A DNA stretch of 64,000 nucleotides from an uncultured Clostridia bacterium (GTDB lineage Bacteria > Bacillota > Clostridia > Oscillospirales > Oscillospiraceae): positions 186,001 through 250,000 of the forward strand of contig CAMCKD010000001.1 of the NCBI GenBank assembly GCA_945875335.1, given 5' to 3'. Positions 1-8,689 of this stretch are shown in pieces. The translations under genes were made by a program, and so were the position numbers. The notes beneath the pieces are model-generated. The model worked only from the letters and a program-made list of their open reading frames with translations. It was not told the DNA's origin and searched no databases. How positions within the stretch are numbered: the stretch's first letter is position 1; every line of letters begins with the position of its first letter.

Positions 1-15
1 AATTATGAAAATGAA

Positions 16-2796
16 TTACTCAGCCTTTTCCCGCTTCAGCTCCAGACCGCAGACAGAGCAGGACGTAATGCGCCACTGAACGCCCTCGCTATCGGGCTCC
101 GTAACACTGGAAGTCACGTTATGGCTGATGATATGCCGCTGAATCACCTTTCCGCAGGCGGTGCAACTGACAGTTGCTATCCGGCAGGCATCGGTTGAAG
201 CAACCGTTTGGATAATTTCCTCGCCGGGAACGTGTGCAAAGTACTCTACGTTATAAACCTCCCCGCAGACGGAACAGACATGGGATATGGAACTGCACCA
301 AGGATGGTGGGCAGCATCCTCCAAAAGATTTCCATTGGCATCCAGCGCAGGAGTTTCGGGATTAAACACCCTTTCAGCAGGGGTTTCTGAGGGAGTATGC
401 GCCAGCTTGGGAATCACTTCCTGAGGAACCATCACCTTTCCGCAGATCTGACAGGCCACACCCTCGGTATAGCCTACACTGCTGCAAGTGGGCTCCAGAG
501 GGGACAATCTGCCGGGGGTGTGAGGCAGAGCCGGAATCACTTCGCAGGGCTCGATTTCATAGCCGCAGACAGCACACTCCACGCCGTCGGTGCTGCCCTC
601 CCGGAAGCACATGGGATAGATGCCATGTACGGTTTGGGGGGTATGGGGCAGCTTGGGGGTCACGGTGGGCCAGGTCAAAATCTTTCTGCACACCTGGCAG
701 CGGGAGCCTTCTGTCTGACCCAGCGTGGAGCAGGTAGCAGCTTTGCCGGGAATGATTTCCGGCGTATGCTCCAAAGCAGGAATCTCCTCCTGGGCTTTCA
801 GAAGCTTGCCGCAGACGGCGCACTCACTGCCCGCCGTCAAACCGGAAGCAGCGCAGGTAGCTTCCTTGCCGGGAATCTCCTGAGGCGTATGCGCCAGCTT
901 GGGAATGGTCTTTTGCGGCTCTACCATCTGATTGCAGATGGTGCAGCGCTGACCATCGGTCAGTCCGGCTTTGGTACAAGTGGGCTCTCTGCCGGGAACC
1001 GTACACAGGGTATGCTCCAGCATGGGAATGGTCTCAGCCTCCCGCAGCACACAGCCGCAGACGGCGCATTCGATAGACTCCGTGCATCCCTCCTCGGTGC
1101 AGGTGGGAGCCACGCCGGGAACGATCTTTTCTGTATGGGAAACCTTGGGGATGGCCTTCTGGGCCTGAACCAGCTTATTGCAGCGGGTGCAGCGCTGGCC
1201 CTCGGTCAAGCCGGCGCGGGAGCAGGTTGGCTCTCTGCCGGGGATGGTTTTGCAGTCGTGACCCAGTGCGGGGATCACTTCCTGCTCGGTAATCACTTCA
1301 CCGCAAAGTTTGCAGCGCTCACCGGCGGTCAGCCCTTCCTTTTCACAGGTGGGGGCAACAGCAGCCAGCTTTTCAATCTGATGGCCCAAAGCCGGAACAA
1401 CCTTCTCCTGCTCAACAGCTTCCCCACAGACGGTGCAGTGTGCTTCGCCAATCAAGCCGTCCTGGGTACAGGTTGCAGGCACGTCCTCATTTTTCTCAAT
1501 CCGATGACCCAGAGCCGGAACCGTTTCCTGGGCAGTCAGGACTTCACCGCAGACACTGCAATGGGCTCCGGCAGTTTTGCCCTCCTGGGTGCAGGTGGCT
1601 TCCACAGGGGCATCCTCTTCCTCCCGGTGGCCAAGCGCAGGAATGACCTCCTGAGCAGTCAAAATTTCTCCGCAAACGCTGCAATGGGTACCAGCAGTTT
1701 TGCCCTCCTGGGTGCAGGTGGCATCCACTGCCGCATCCTCTTCCTCCTGGTGGCCCAAGGCGGGGACGACCTCCTGAGCGGTCAGAATCTCATCGCAAAC
1801 AGAGCATTTCACACCGGCGGTCAATCCCTCTTCGATGCAGGAGGCTTCCACGGCAGGCAATTCTTCCTCCGTGTGGCCGGTGGCCGGGATGGTTTTCTCC
1901 CCTGTTTCGCCGCAAAGGGCGCATTCCAGAGAAATCAGTCCGTCCTCCGTGCAGGTGGCATCGGATACCACAGTTTCCACATAGTCATGACCAGTCTCGA
2001 TCAGGTTGGCAAGCGTTTGTTCAGAGACGGAAAGCCCCCGTCCAGCCTTTGCATAGTCCAGCAGCTGTTCCAGCACCGGGGCAGGAAGCTTGCTGTAGGG
2101 AATGGGCAGCGTGGCAGAACCGGCACCGTCCTTGCCGATCTGCAAACCCTCTGTCTGATTGGATTTCCAGAACGCCTGGTCGATTTCGTCAGAAAGCACA
2201 TAGGAGGGCTTCTTGCTTTCGTTTACCAGCACAGCCTCTCCGGCCGAAGCCTTGGTTTTGGCGCCGGTCCAGCGAATCACGACCTCCGCTTCGCCCTCAA
2301 ACACCTCAATCAGCGCATAGGAACCATCACCGATTTTGCTCACTCGGGCAATGCCGTTGGGCACGGAAACGGTAATGGTGTCGGTCTGGACCTCAAAGAG
2401 CTCCCCTTCGGACAGGGGCTCGTCCAGTCCCACCAGAACAGAGCCGTTTTCCAGGCAGATTCTGGTCTTGCCGCTTTCGGGGGTGCCGGAGGCTTCCAGA
2501 CGCAAAGAGGAATTCTCCTGGCCGTAGACCTGCTTGTCTCCGTCCACATTCAAAATCAGCTCTCCGCCGGCATCAACCCGAAGGCTGTCGTCACTGTTCA
2601 GCAGCGAGCCATCCTCTGCCTCCTGGGTGGTCTTGTCGGCATGAATGATTTCCAAGCCGGAGCCTTCCAATCGAATCTCACGGCTGTAAGTCTTTGTATC
2701 AATCTTCTCCGGTTTCACTTTTTCGGAGCAGCTGCACAGCGTCAGCAGCATTGCGGCGGTCAGCAGGATAACGCATGACCTTTGAAGCAATTTCAT
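16..2796 (-). CDS. Secreted lipoprotein with FecR-like domain and tandem CxxC repeats
   Basis: About 926 aa. The ATG at 2796 follows a GGGGAAGG ribosome site and opens a lipoprotein signal (MKLLQRSC, hydrophobic run, lipobox LTLCSC), so the longer upstream frame is not used. Residues about 75-215 look like a FecR-type beta domain (VDAGGELILNVDG, FEVQTDTITVSVPNGIARV). From about residue 270 to the end runs a tandem array of about 42-46 aa units of form TCxxxGxTxGxxCxVCGxxxxxQExIPxLxH. I count 13 regular units and three degenerate ones at the C-terminus. The four cysteines per unit could bind metal or form disulfides. Repeats of this kind occur in secreted Clostridia proteins of unknown role. 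It is probably anchored to the membrane outer face. No obvious operon partner. Confidence 0.85.
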   Translation of the reverse strand: MKLLQRSCVILLTAAMLLTLCSCSEKVKPEKIDTKTYSREIRLEGSGLEIIHADKTTQEAEDGSLLNSDDSLRVDAGGELILNVDGDKQVYGQENSSLRLEASGTPESGKTRICLENGSVLVGLDEPLSEGELFEVQTDTITVSVPNGIARVSKIGDGSYALIEVFEGEAEVVIRWTGAKTKASAGEAVLVNESKKPSYVLSDEIDQAFWKSNQTEGLQIGKDGAGSATLPIPYSKLPAPVLEQLLDYAKAGRGLSVSEQTLANLIETGHDYVETVVSDATCTEDGLISLECALCGETGEKTIPATGHTEEELPAVEASCIEEGLTAGVKCSVCDEILTAQEVVPALGHQEEEDAAVDATCTQEGKTAGTHCSVCGEILTAQEVIPALGHREEEDAPVEATCTQEGKTAGAHCSVCGEVLTAQETVPALGHRIEKNEDVPATCTQDGLIGEAHCTVCGEAVEQEKVVPALGHQIEKLAAVAPTCEKEGLTAGERCKLCGEVITEQEVIPALGHDCKTIPGREPTCSRAGLTEGQRCTRCNKLVQAQKAIPKVSHTEKIVPGVAPTCTEEGCTESIECAVCGCVLREAETIPMLEHTLCTVPGREPTCTKAGLTDGQRCTICNQMVEPQKTIPKLAHTPQEIPGKEATCAASGLTAGSECAVCGKLLKAQEEIPALEHTPEIIPGKAATCSTLGQTEGSRCQVCRKILTWPTVTPKLPHTPQTVHGIYPMCFREGSTDGVECAVCGYEIEPCEVIPALPHTPGRLSPLEPTCSSVGYTEGVACQICGKVMVPQEVIPKLAHTPSETPAERVFNPETPALDANGNLLEDAAHHPWCSSISHVCSVCGEVYNVEYFAHVPGEEIIQTVASTDACRIATVSCTACGKVIQRHIISHNVTSSVTEPDSEGVQWRITSCSVCGLELKREKAE

Positions 2797-2971
2797 GTTC
2801 CTTCCCCTTTCGGTGCCGGTTCGGCGGGATAAACCGAGGATTTCTTCATTTGAAGCCTCATTCCATATTTTTACAAATGTATTATAGCACACTACTCAGG
2901 CAATTTGCAAGTATTATTCACAGAATTCTTCGTCATTGTTCGACATTTTTCTGTATTTTCAACAATCTTTT

Positions 2972-3622
2972 CTATTTGATCAGCTGCTTGGTGTAACCCA
3001 AAGCAACCAGCAGCTGAAAAGCCTGAGCTGCCTCCGCCGGGATTGGCTGACGTATCTGATAACCCAGGTCTGCATAGACCGAAATCCGCTGAAAATCCCC
3101 CACGATCATATGGATGGTGTCTTCCTCTGTTCTGCCCCAGCGGGACAGACCTGTCAAATATTGCTCATAGGTCTGCTGCCAGGAGGTGACGGTGACCTCC
3201 GCCTCAGGCCAATAGACAGGAAACGCGGCAAACAGGCGGCGCTCCATGTAGGGCTTCTGCACGCCGATGATCCTGGGATGGGTCAACCCCCGTTCCGCCA
3301 AAATCCGGCGGGAGAATATCAGATTTTCAGCGGAATTGGTTGATTTTTCCTCTGTCAGAATGTCCTTCTCCGGCACTCCCTCTGCCATGGCAATCCGAGC
3401 AAACCGGCTGGCCTCGCTTTCCGTCCACATGGAGCTGGTGTTTCGGCCCAGCCCGCCGGTAAAGAGAATCAGAGGCGCAAGCCCCTGGTGATAGAGCTGC
3501 GCTGCCCGGCGGGCAACGTCCTCATTGTAGCAGCCGAAGCCGACGATACAGTCTGATTTCTTAGGCGTTTGATGCAGGCACAGGTAGTCCCACAGGATGT
3601 GAATTGCGGTCTGCTTGTTCAT
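2972..3622 (-). CDS. YdcF/SanA-like DUF218 family protein
   Basis: 216 aa. The fold is recognisable from the early acidic/glycine segment DCIVGFGCYNEDVARRAAQLY, then LILFTGGLG and the central E-x-S-x-N-T-like element EEKSTNSAENLIFSRRIL, as in YdcF/ElyC/SanA (DUF218) proteins. This version lacks the N-terminal membrane helix of SanA/ElyC and looks cytosolic. The start at 3622 has an AAGGAGA site just upstream. Biochemical role of the family is poorly defined (some members bind S-adenosylmethionine, others affect the envelope), so I give no reaction. Confidence 0.75.
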   Translation of the reverse strand: MNKQTAIHILWDYLCLHQTPKKSDCIVGFGCYNEDVARRAAQLYHQGLAPLILFTGGLGRNTSSMWTESEASRFARIAMAEGVPEKDILTEEKSTNSAENLIFSRRILAERGLTHPRIIGVQKPYMERRLFAAFPVYWPEAEVTVTSWQQTYEQYLTGLSRWGRTEEDTIHMIVGDFQRISVYADLGYQIRQPIPAEAAQAFQLLVALGYTKQLIK

Positions 3623-3699
3623 GCTGTCTCTCCTTTACTTCCGTTGAATTTTTATCTGCATTTTATCACAGCAGCACAAATGGGTCAACCTAAGAAAGC

Positions 3700-4095
3700 T
3701 CACTCCTCTTTGCCTTCTCTTGGAAGACTCGCACCCTTCCTCCCCTCCTGGATTTCCAGAAAAGCTTCTTTCAATCTGGTCAAATATGCAAAGGGTTCCT
3801 CCGGGGTGATGGGAACGAATACCCTTCCCTGCAGCGGATCGTGGCGAGGCATCAGGCGGAAGGACAGCTCCCCCTGGCCCAATCGACTCACAGGAAAATG
3901 GGTATCCAATCCGAAACCATTTTCCATGGGCACCAGAATGCCAAGATTCACCCGATTCCCGCCGCCGGACACCTCCAACCGATACATCACCTCCCCGGAC
4001 AGGTCGCATCGGCAGATCACATGATAGTATAGTCCCTGCCGGGTTACCTGAGCCTTTCCCACGGATTTTTCACCGAACTGCACTGCGTAATCCAT
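3700..4095 (-). CDS. Conserved hypothetical protein, 131 aa
   Basis: The reading frame is open further upstream, but the ATG at 4095 (MDYAVQFGEKSVGKAQV) has a strong GGGAGG site and avoids overlap with the divergent exonuclease promoter. The protein is predicted soluble, beta-rich in the first 90 residues (VTRQGLYYHVICRCDLSGEVMYRLEV) and helical at the charged C-terminus. I recognise no domain. It is divergent from the exonuclease gene at 4238, with the promoter of that gene in the gap. Confidence 0.6.
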   Translation of the reverse strand: MDYAVQFGEKSVGKAQVTRQGLYYHVICRCDLSGEVMYRLEVSGGGNRVNLGILVPMENGFGLDTHFPVSRLGQGELSFRLMPRHDPLQGRVFVPITPEEPFAYLTRLKEAFLEIQEGRKGASLPREGKEE

Positions 4096-4171
4096 ATTCC
4101 ATTCACCGCCTCCCTCCCACGCTATGCAAAAACCTTCTTCCAAAGACCCTTTGCAGTCCTTTCGATTTTTC

Positions 4172-4200
4172 TTTACATCCGAGACAGACCCGCATATAAT
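4172..4200 (+). promoter_or_regulatory. Sigma-A type promoter for the exonuclease operon
   Basis: TTTACA at 4172-4177 and TATAAT at 4195-4200 with a 17-base spacer. It points at the gene starting at 4238. Confidence 0.6.
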
Positions 4201-4237
4201 GGACGCAGAAACACGGACACAGAGAGAGGGCCTTTTC

Positions 4238-5104
4238 ATGAATTACATCATTTTTGATCTGGAATGGAACCAATGCGGTTCTGACAGCGAGATTCTCACC
4301 GACCCGGTTTGCCTCCCCGGAGAGATAATTGAAATAGGAGCCGTGAAGCTCGATGACAGCTTTCAAAAGGTGGACGAGCTGCGGCTGTACATCAAACCCC
4401 AATACTATCAAAAGCTTCACCGTCGAATCGTCACCCTGACTGGAATCCGGGATCAGATTCTTGCGGAGCAGGGGCTTTCCTTCCCGGAGGCTTATGAAAA
4501 ATTCCAGGACTTCTGCGGCGAGGAATACAGCTTTATGACCTGGAGCACCTCCGATTTGCCCATTTTGGTGGACAACATGCTGCTTCATGGCATCGATGTT
4601 TCCAATCTGCCGGACACCTATGATTTGCAGCGGATCTTTTGCAGGGAGATCATGCGCTTCTCCCGGCGGATGTCCCTGGATGATGCCTTGAAGGTGCTGA
4701 ATGAAAAGGGAGACACCGCCCATGATGCCCTGAACGATTCCCGGAACACCGCCCTGGTCTGCAATCATCTGGATTTGGAGGAATACGGCGGAGAGTATGT
4801 GTCCCGGGCCTTTGCGGAGCTGCCGCGGAAGGAAGTATTTGAAAGTCCCAAAGCAGCGCTTGCCGACCCGGGCCTCAGAACATATTCCTGCCCCTGGTGT
4901 GGGGAAGCCGTCACGGGCGATCCCTGGCTGCGGGTGGAGCATGACGAGTTCCTCTCCATGGGTCGGTGCAGTGAAGGGGACGAAATACTGCTGACTCTGG
5001 AGCTGACCCCCACCGCCGCCAACCGATACCATCCCCGCCGGATTTTCTATGAAATGAGCGACGACCTGTGGGAGGAATACAATGAGAGAAAAGAACACCA
5101 ATAA
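4238..5104 (+). CDS. DEDDh 3'-5' exonuclease (ERI-1/KapD-like)
   Basis: 288 aa from the ATG at 4238, after GAGAGGG. The N-terminal FDLEWNQ (Asp7, Glu9) supplies the first DEDDh acidic pair; HDALNDSRNTALV supplies the final His and Asp, and the second Asp lies in the DLPILVDNMLLH region. This is the RNase T/DnaQ exonuclease fold, closest in style to ERI-1/3'hExo/KapD proteins. After about residue 215 there is a short C-terminal zinc-ribbon-like piece (YSCPWCGE and a later single Cys). It starts a likely operon with the HAD, nnrD and lipoprotein genes. Substrate, RNA or DNA, cannot be read from sequence. Confidence 0.85.
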   Translation: MNYIIFDLEWNQCGSDSEILTDPVCLPGEIIEIGAVKLDDSFQKVDELRLYIKPQYYQKLHRRIVTLTGIRDQILAEQGLSFPEAYEKFQDFCGEEYSFMTWSTSDLPILVDNMLLHGIDVSNLPDTYDLQRIFCREIMRFSRRMSLDDALKVLNEKGDTAHDALNDSRNTALVCNHLDLEEYGGEYVSRAFAELPRKEVFESPKAALADPGLRTYSCPWCGEAVTGDPWLRVEHDEFLSMGRCSEGDEILLTLELTPTAANRYHPRRIFYEMSDDLWEEYNERKEHQ

Positions 5105-5128
5105 AATACGAAAGAAGGGAGCAAAATC

Positions 5129-5848
5129 ATGAAATACCAGGCAATTTTATTTGACATGGACGGCACTCTGGTGCCGATGGATACGGACAGATTCATCAAG
5201 GGTTATTTTCAGCTGCTGTTCCGCAAGCTCTCTGGACATGGTCTTGACCCCAAACAGTTCGGGAAAAACATGTGGGCCGGTGTCTCTGCCATGGTAGGAA
5301 ATGACGGAGGTGCCACCAACGAAGAGCGGTTCTGGCAGGTTTTTTGCCGTCTCACCGGCACGGACAAGGAGGTCATCAACGCCGACTGTCTGGACTTCTA
5401 CGGGAACGAATTCCAGCAGGCAAAGCAGTTCACGGGAGAAAACCCCCTGGCGGTGGAGGCCATCCGTGCCGCAAGAGAAAAGGCAGAGAAGGTCATCCTG
5501 GCCACCAACCCCATGTTCCCCATGGTGGGGCAGCAAACCCGGATGGGCTGGGTGGGATTGAAGCCCTCGGATTTTGACCTGGTGACCTCCTATGAGTATG
5601 AGCGGTTCTGCAAGCCCAATCCCCAATACTATACCTCCATCTGTGAACGAATGGGCATGAACCCGGCGGAATGTCTGATGATCGGCAACGACGAAAACGA
5701 GGACATGTACGCCGGAACTCAGGCAGGGCTGAACTGCTGGCTGGTTACCGACTGGATGATTCCCTGCCCGGCCCACCCCTGGAGCGGCCCCAAGGGAAGC
5801 TTTATTGAGACCCTGGAAATGCTGAAAGAATTGGAGCCTTTTTCATGA
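5129..5848 (+). CDS. HAD family hydrolase
   Basis: 239 aa, start after AAGGGAG. Motif I is FDMDGTLVP (nucleophile Asp9 and acid/base Asp11), motif II is in LATNP, motif III Lys in CKPNPQYY, and motif IV is GNDENEDMYAG. These are the complete catalytic set of a haloacid-dehalogenase-type phosphatase with an alpha-helical cap between residues about 15 and 90. Substrate is unknown. The stop overlaps the start of nnrD by four bases (ATGA), so the two are translationally coupled; a role beside nucleotide repair is possible but not shown. Confidence 0.87.
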   Translation: MKYQAILFDMDGTLVPMDTDRFIKGYFQLLFRKLSGHGLDPKQFGKNMWAGVSAMVGNDGGATNEERFWQVFCRLTGTDKEVINADCLDFYGNEFQQAKQFTGENPLAVEAIRAAREKAEKVILATNPMFPMVGQQTRMGWVGLKPSDFDLVTSYEYERFCKPNPQYYTSICERMGMNPAECLMIGNDENEDMYAGTQAGLNCWLVTDWMIPCPAHPWSGPKGSFIETLEMLKELEPFS

Positions 5849-6684
5849 TACTCAACCATCAAGCTGTTCTGACCCTGCTGCCTAACCGGGACGAGAACGC
5901 GCACAAGGGAAATTTCGGAAAAATCCTCCTGCTCTGCGGCAGCCGGGGCTATACCGGGGCGGCCTATCTTGCGGCCATGGGGGCGCTGCGCACCGGGGCA
6001 GGATTGGTATTTCTGGGAGTGCCGGAGAGCATCTACCAAATTGAAGCGGTGAAGCTGAACGAGGCCATTGTCTTTCCCCTGCCTGACAGGGAGGGGATGC
6101 TCAGCCAGGAGGCCATCCCGGAATTGGAAAAAAGACTTCCCCAGATGGATGCGGTGCTGATTGGCTGCGGGCTGGGGCAGTCTCCGGGGACAATGGCTAT
6201 TGTGGAGTGGGTTTTGAGCCAGGCCCGGTGCCCGGTGGTGCTGGATGCCGATGGCATAAATCTGATTTCCGGGCATAAGGATATTCTGCGCGGAAGGGAC
6301 GGCGTGACGATTCTCACCCCCCATGACGGAGAATTTGCCCGGCTGGGATATTCCATTGGCGGTGATCGGATGGCAGCTGCCCGGAATGCCGCCCGAGATT
6401 TGGGATGTATTCTGGTGCTCAAGGGGCACCGCAGCTGCATCACAGACGGCAGGCAAGAATACATAAACTGCACCGGCAATCCCGGCATGGCCGTGGGCGG
6501 CAGCGGCGATCTGCTGTCCGGCATGATCGTGAGTCTGCTGGGACAGAAGCTCTCCCCCCTGGAGGCCGCCGCCTGCGGTTGCTGGCTCCATGGGAAAGCA
6601 GGCGATGAATGCGCCGCCAGGCTGGGGCAATATGGGATGCTTCCGACGGACATGCTGGATGTCCTTCCGCGACTAATGAAATAG
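5845..6684 (+). CDS. nnrD: ADP/ATP-dependent NAD(P)H-hydrate dehydratase
   Basis: 279 aa, full length for a stand-alone NnrD/CARKD domain; the NnrE epimerase half is absent here. The ribokinase-like fold shows in GKILLLCGSRGYTGAAYLA near the N-terminus and the diagnostic GNPGMAVGGSGDLLSGMI near residue 215, where the Asp is the catalytic base. It dehydrates S-NADHX back to NADH. It overlaps the HAD gene by ATGA and is followed 14 bases later by a lipoprotein gene. Firmicutes often keep nnrD near a YdcC-like lipoprotein, alr and mazF; here alr is missing from that row. Confidence 0.93.
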   Translation: MILNHQAVLTLLPNRDENAHKGNFGKILLLCGSRGYTGAAYLAAMGALRTGAGLVFLGVPESIYQIEAVKLNEAIVFPLPDREGMLSQEAIPELEKRLPQMDAVLIGCGLGQSPGTMAIVEWVLSQARCPVVLDADGINLISGHKDILRGRDGVTILTPHDGEFARLGYSIGGDRMAAARNAARDLGCILVLKGHRSCITDGRQEYINCTGNPGMAVGGSGDLLSGMIVSLLGQKLSPLEAAACGCWLHGKAGDECAARLGQYGMLPTDMLDVLPRLMK

Positions 6685-6698
6685 GGCGGGGATTTTTC

Positions 6699-7259
6699 AT
6701 GAAAAAAGCCGCTGCATTTTTGCTTGCGGTCATTCTTCTCACCGGCTGCTCCCAGCAGAACCGGGCTTTGGAGCAGGGCTTGAAGCTTCGTACCCAGCTG
6801 CTGGGTAGCTCCGGCTGCCAGTTTGATGTGGACATTACCGCAGACTACGGGGACAAGACCCACTCCTTTTCCCTCCAATGCCAGACGGACAGCAATGGAA
6901 CTGTGGAGTTCACCGTGAAAAAGCCAGAGAGCATTGCGTTCATCAGCGGCAAGCTGGACGGCAGGGACGGGGCATTGACCTTTGAGGAAACAGCCCTTTA
7001 TTTTCCAATGCTGGCCGACAACCAGCTCTCCCCCATCAGCGCCCCCTGGCTGCTGGTGAAAACCCTGCGGAGCGGCTGCCTTACCTCGGCAGGGACGGCG
7101 GGAGAATACACCCGGCTGAGCATTGATGACAGCTATGCTGACGATGCCCTCCATCTGGACATCTGGCTGGACAAACAGAATGCGCCCATAAAAGCGGAGA
7201 TTCTGTTTCGTGAACGAAAAATCCTGTCGTTGGATGTCAAAAACTTCACAATTCAATAG
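6699..7259 (+). CDS. Small secreted lipoprotein (possibly YdcC-like)
   Basis: 186 aa from the ATG at 6699 after GGGCGGGG. The signal MKKAAAFLLAVILLTGC ends in a clear lipobox (LLTGC), so it should be a membrane-anchored lipoprotein. The rest is beta-rich (FDVDITADYGDKTHSF, VEFTVKKPESIAFISGKL, APIKAEILFRERKILSL), resembling LolA/YdcC-like lipid-binding lipoproteins found next to mazF in many Firmicutes. That family link is inference from the pattern and neighbourhood. Confidence 0.75.
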   Translation: MKKAAAFLLAVILLTGCSQQNRALEQGLKLRTQLLGSSGCQFDVDITADYGDKTHSFSLQCQTDSNGTVEFTVKKPESIAFISGKLDGRDGALTFEETALYFPMLADNQLSPISAPWLLVKTLRSGCLTSAGTAGEYTRLSIDDSYADDALHLDIWLDKQNAPIKAEILFRERKILSLDVKNFTIQ

Positions 7260-7398
7260 AATTTATGCGGGAATGGGCATAGAATTCTATGAGGGCGACG
7301 CGGTATAAAAAGGCAATGTGCGTGGGAGAATAAAGATACAGCCGCGCTTCCGGGAAACAGAGGCGCGCCCGATTCTTCAAGCACGGAGTGTGATGCAT

Positions 7399-7764
7399 AT
7401 GGACAGCACAGTCAAACGGGGAGATATATTTTATGCGGATTTGTCCCCTGTGGTCGGCAGCGAGCAGGGCGGTACCAGACCCGTTCTCATTGTGCAAAAC
7501 GACACCGGGAACCGCCACTCCCCCACCGTGATTGCCGCGGCCATTACCAGCCAGACCGGCAAGGCCAAGCTCCCCACCCACATCAACATCGCCGGAGGCA
7601 GCGTGGGGCTGAGCAAGGATTCGGTGATTCTGCTGGAACAAATCCGAACCATTGACAAACGCCGTCTGCGGGAGCACATGGGGCGATTGGATGAACAGCA
7701 GATGTCCATGGTGGACAACGCCATCGCGGTGAGCTTTGGTTTACATGGGAATGGTACAATCTAA
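7399..7764 (+). CDS. MazF/PemK family mRNA interferase toxin
   Basis: 121 aa. The start could be 7393 or 7399; 7399 gives a better 10-base distance from GGAG at 7385. The N-terminus ([22 protein letters not shown]) is the diagnostic MazF/EndoA signature; the Arg and the later Thr/Ser in AAAITSQ are the usual active-site residues. Members cleave mRNA at short sequence motifs. The 139-base gap before it contains no MazE-like antitoxin frame that I can see, and alr, its usual neighbour, is absent. A G-C-rich hairpin follows the stop. Confidence 0.88.
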   Translation: MDSTVKRGDIFYADLSPVVGSEQGGTRPVLIVQNDTGNRHSPTVIAAAITSQTGKAKLPTHINIAGGSVGLSKDSVILLEQIRTIDKRRLREHMGRLDEQQMSMVDNAIAVSFGLHGNGTI

Positions 7765-7766
7765 AA

Positions 7767-7801
7767 ATTCGGGGGCTGCGTCTTGTGAGCAGCCCCCGAA
7801 T
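7767..7801. terminator. Hairpin between mazF and bioY
   Basis: Perfect 13-base arms (ATTCGGGGGCTGC and its complement) with a nine-base loop. The T-run lies on the minus side, so it may stop transcription from both convergent genes. Confidence 0.65.
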
Positions 7802-7808
7802 GATATGT

Positions 7809-7970
7809 GGCGACCTCTAAAAACTGCTTTTTGATGGTTTGGGCGAGAGATTTTGTTCTAACAAAAGTTTTGAAAATACCGAAATACTTTGTGTATTGCG
7901 GCGTTTTCAAAACGCATTGGTAGGACAAAAGATCCGCCCAAACCGCAAAAGGGCAGTTTTTAGAGGTGCC
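7809..7970. repeat. Long imperfect palindrome, MITE-like
   Basis: About 162 bases whose halves are inverted copies of each other. The outer arms share CCTCTAAAAACTGC, then GGTTTGGGCG, then TTTTGT and GTTTTGAAAA, with small indels. It codes for nothing and sits just past the bioY stop. The length and architecture fit a non-autonomous mobile element or a very large hairpin. I saw no second copy in the window. Confidence 0.6.
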
Positions 7971-7977
7971 CCTGTAT

Positions 7978-8517
7978 TTATTGCAGCTTTGCCTTTGCCA
8001 GCGCCTTCCAAACCAGCATACCAAACAGAACTCCCACCACGATCTTTGCCAGATCAAAGAGAATGAAGGGATACACACACACCTCCAACGCATGGGACAG
8101 GGTGCTTTCCGTCTGGAACACAAACCAGGCTGTACCCAGGGCATAATCGGCAGCAACGCCCACCGCCATTCCCAGCATGGTAATCCATACATTCCGATGG
8201 CTCAGCTCCATAAACAGGCCGCCAATAGCAATCACGAAGAAGAAGCCAACCAGATAGCCGCCGGTGGGGCCAGCCAGCTTGGCAAGTCCGCCCTGGAAGC
8301 CGGAGAACACCGGCATGCCTACGGCACCCAGCAGAAGATACACTGTGTAGCTGACAAGGGCCCGCCAGGTGCCAAGAATCACCACAGTTATGAGAATCAC
8401 CAGAATGGACAGAGAAATGGGAATGGGCCCAATGGGAATTGACACCGGGCAAAGGACGCACATCAAGGCCGCCATCAATGCACAGGCGGTCATATTGAAC
8501 AGAGCAGAGCGTTTCAT
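7978..8517 (-). CDS. bioY: Biotin transporter BioY (ECF S component)
   Basis: 179 aa with about six hydrophobic helices. The BioY signature region GGLAKLAGPTGGYLVGF is present, as is the N-terminal ALMCVLCPVSIPIGPIPIS. The ATG at 8517 has GGAGG eight bases upstream. It is the substrate-binding membrane component for biotin and needs the shared EcfA/EcfT module encoded elsewhere. Divergent to birA with a BirA operator between them, so expression should fall when biotin is plentiful. Confidence 0.95.
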   Translation of the reverse strand: MKRSALFNMTACALMAALMCVLCPVSIPIGPIPISLSILVILITVVILGTWRALVSYTVYLLLGAVGMPVFSGFQGGLAKLAGPTGGYLVGFFFVIAIGGLFMELSHRNVWITMLGMAVGVAADYALGTAWFVFQTESTLSHALEVCVYPFILFDLAKIVVGVLFGMLVWKALAKAKLQ

Positions 8518-8547
8518 GAATATCGCCTCCAAGTTTTATCTGGGGTA

Positions 8548-8576
8548 AGAATACTGCATCTCGGCCTATTTGTCAA
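8548..8576 (-). promoter_or_regulatory. bioY promoter
   Basis: On the minus strand TTGACA (8571-8576) and TATTCT (8548-8553) with a 17-base spacer. The -35 box lies inside one half of the BirA operator. Confidence 0.7.
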
Positions 8577-8601
8577 CCTGGTAAATAATTATGGTTAACA
8601 T
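8570..8601. promoter_or_regulatory. BirA operator
   Basis: TTGTCAAC at 8570-8577 and GTTAACAT at 8594-8601 are inverted half-sites 16 bases apart. This matches the known Firmicute BirA site (TTGTTAAC, N14-16, GTTAACAA). It covers the bioY -35 box. Confidence 0.8.
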
Positions 8602-8638
8602 TTTGTGGATTACAGAGGGATAAGTGGAAAAACTGCGG

Positions 8639-8667
8639 TTGACAATTGGCGGCTTTTCCCTCATAAT
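8639..8667 (+). promoter_or_regulatory. birA promoter
   Basis: TTGACA (8639-8644) and CATAAT (8662-8667), 17-base spacer, 38 bases downstream of the BirA operator. Confidence 0.55.
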
Positions 8668-8689
8668 AAAGGCATTGGAGGGACTGAAT

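Noticed and set aside
397..2778. 793-aa open frame on the plus strand opposite the CxxC-repeat lipoprotein
   Set aside because: It mirrors the repeats of the true gene, has no ribosome site and a low-complexity composition. The minus-strand gene has a signal peptide, lipobox and ribosome site.
4103..5101. 332-aa minus-strand frame over the exonuclease gene
   Set aside because: The plus strand has full DEDDh motifs and a promoter; the minus frame matches nothing.
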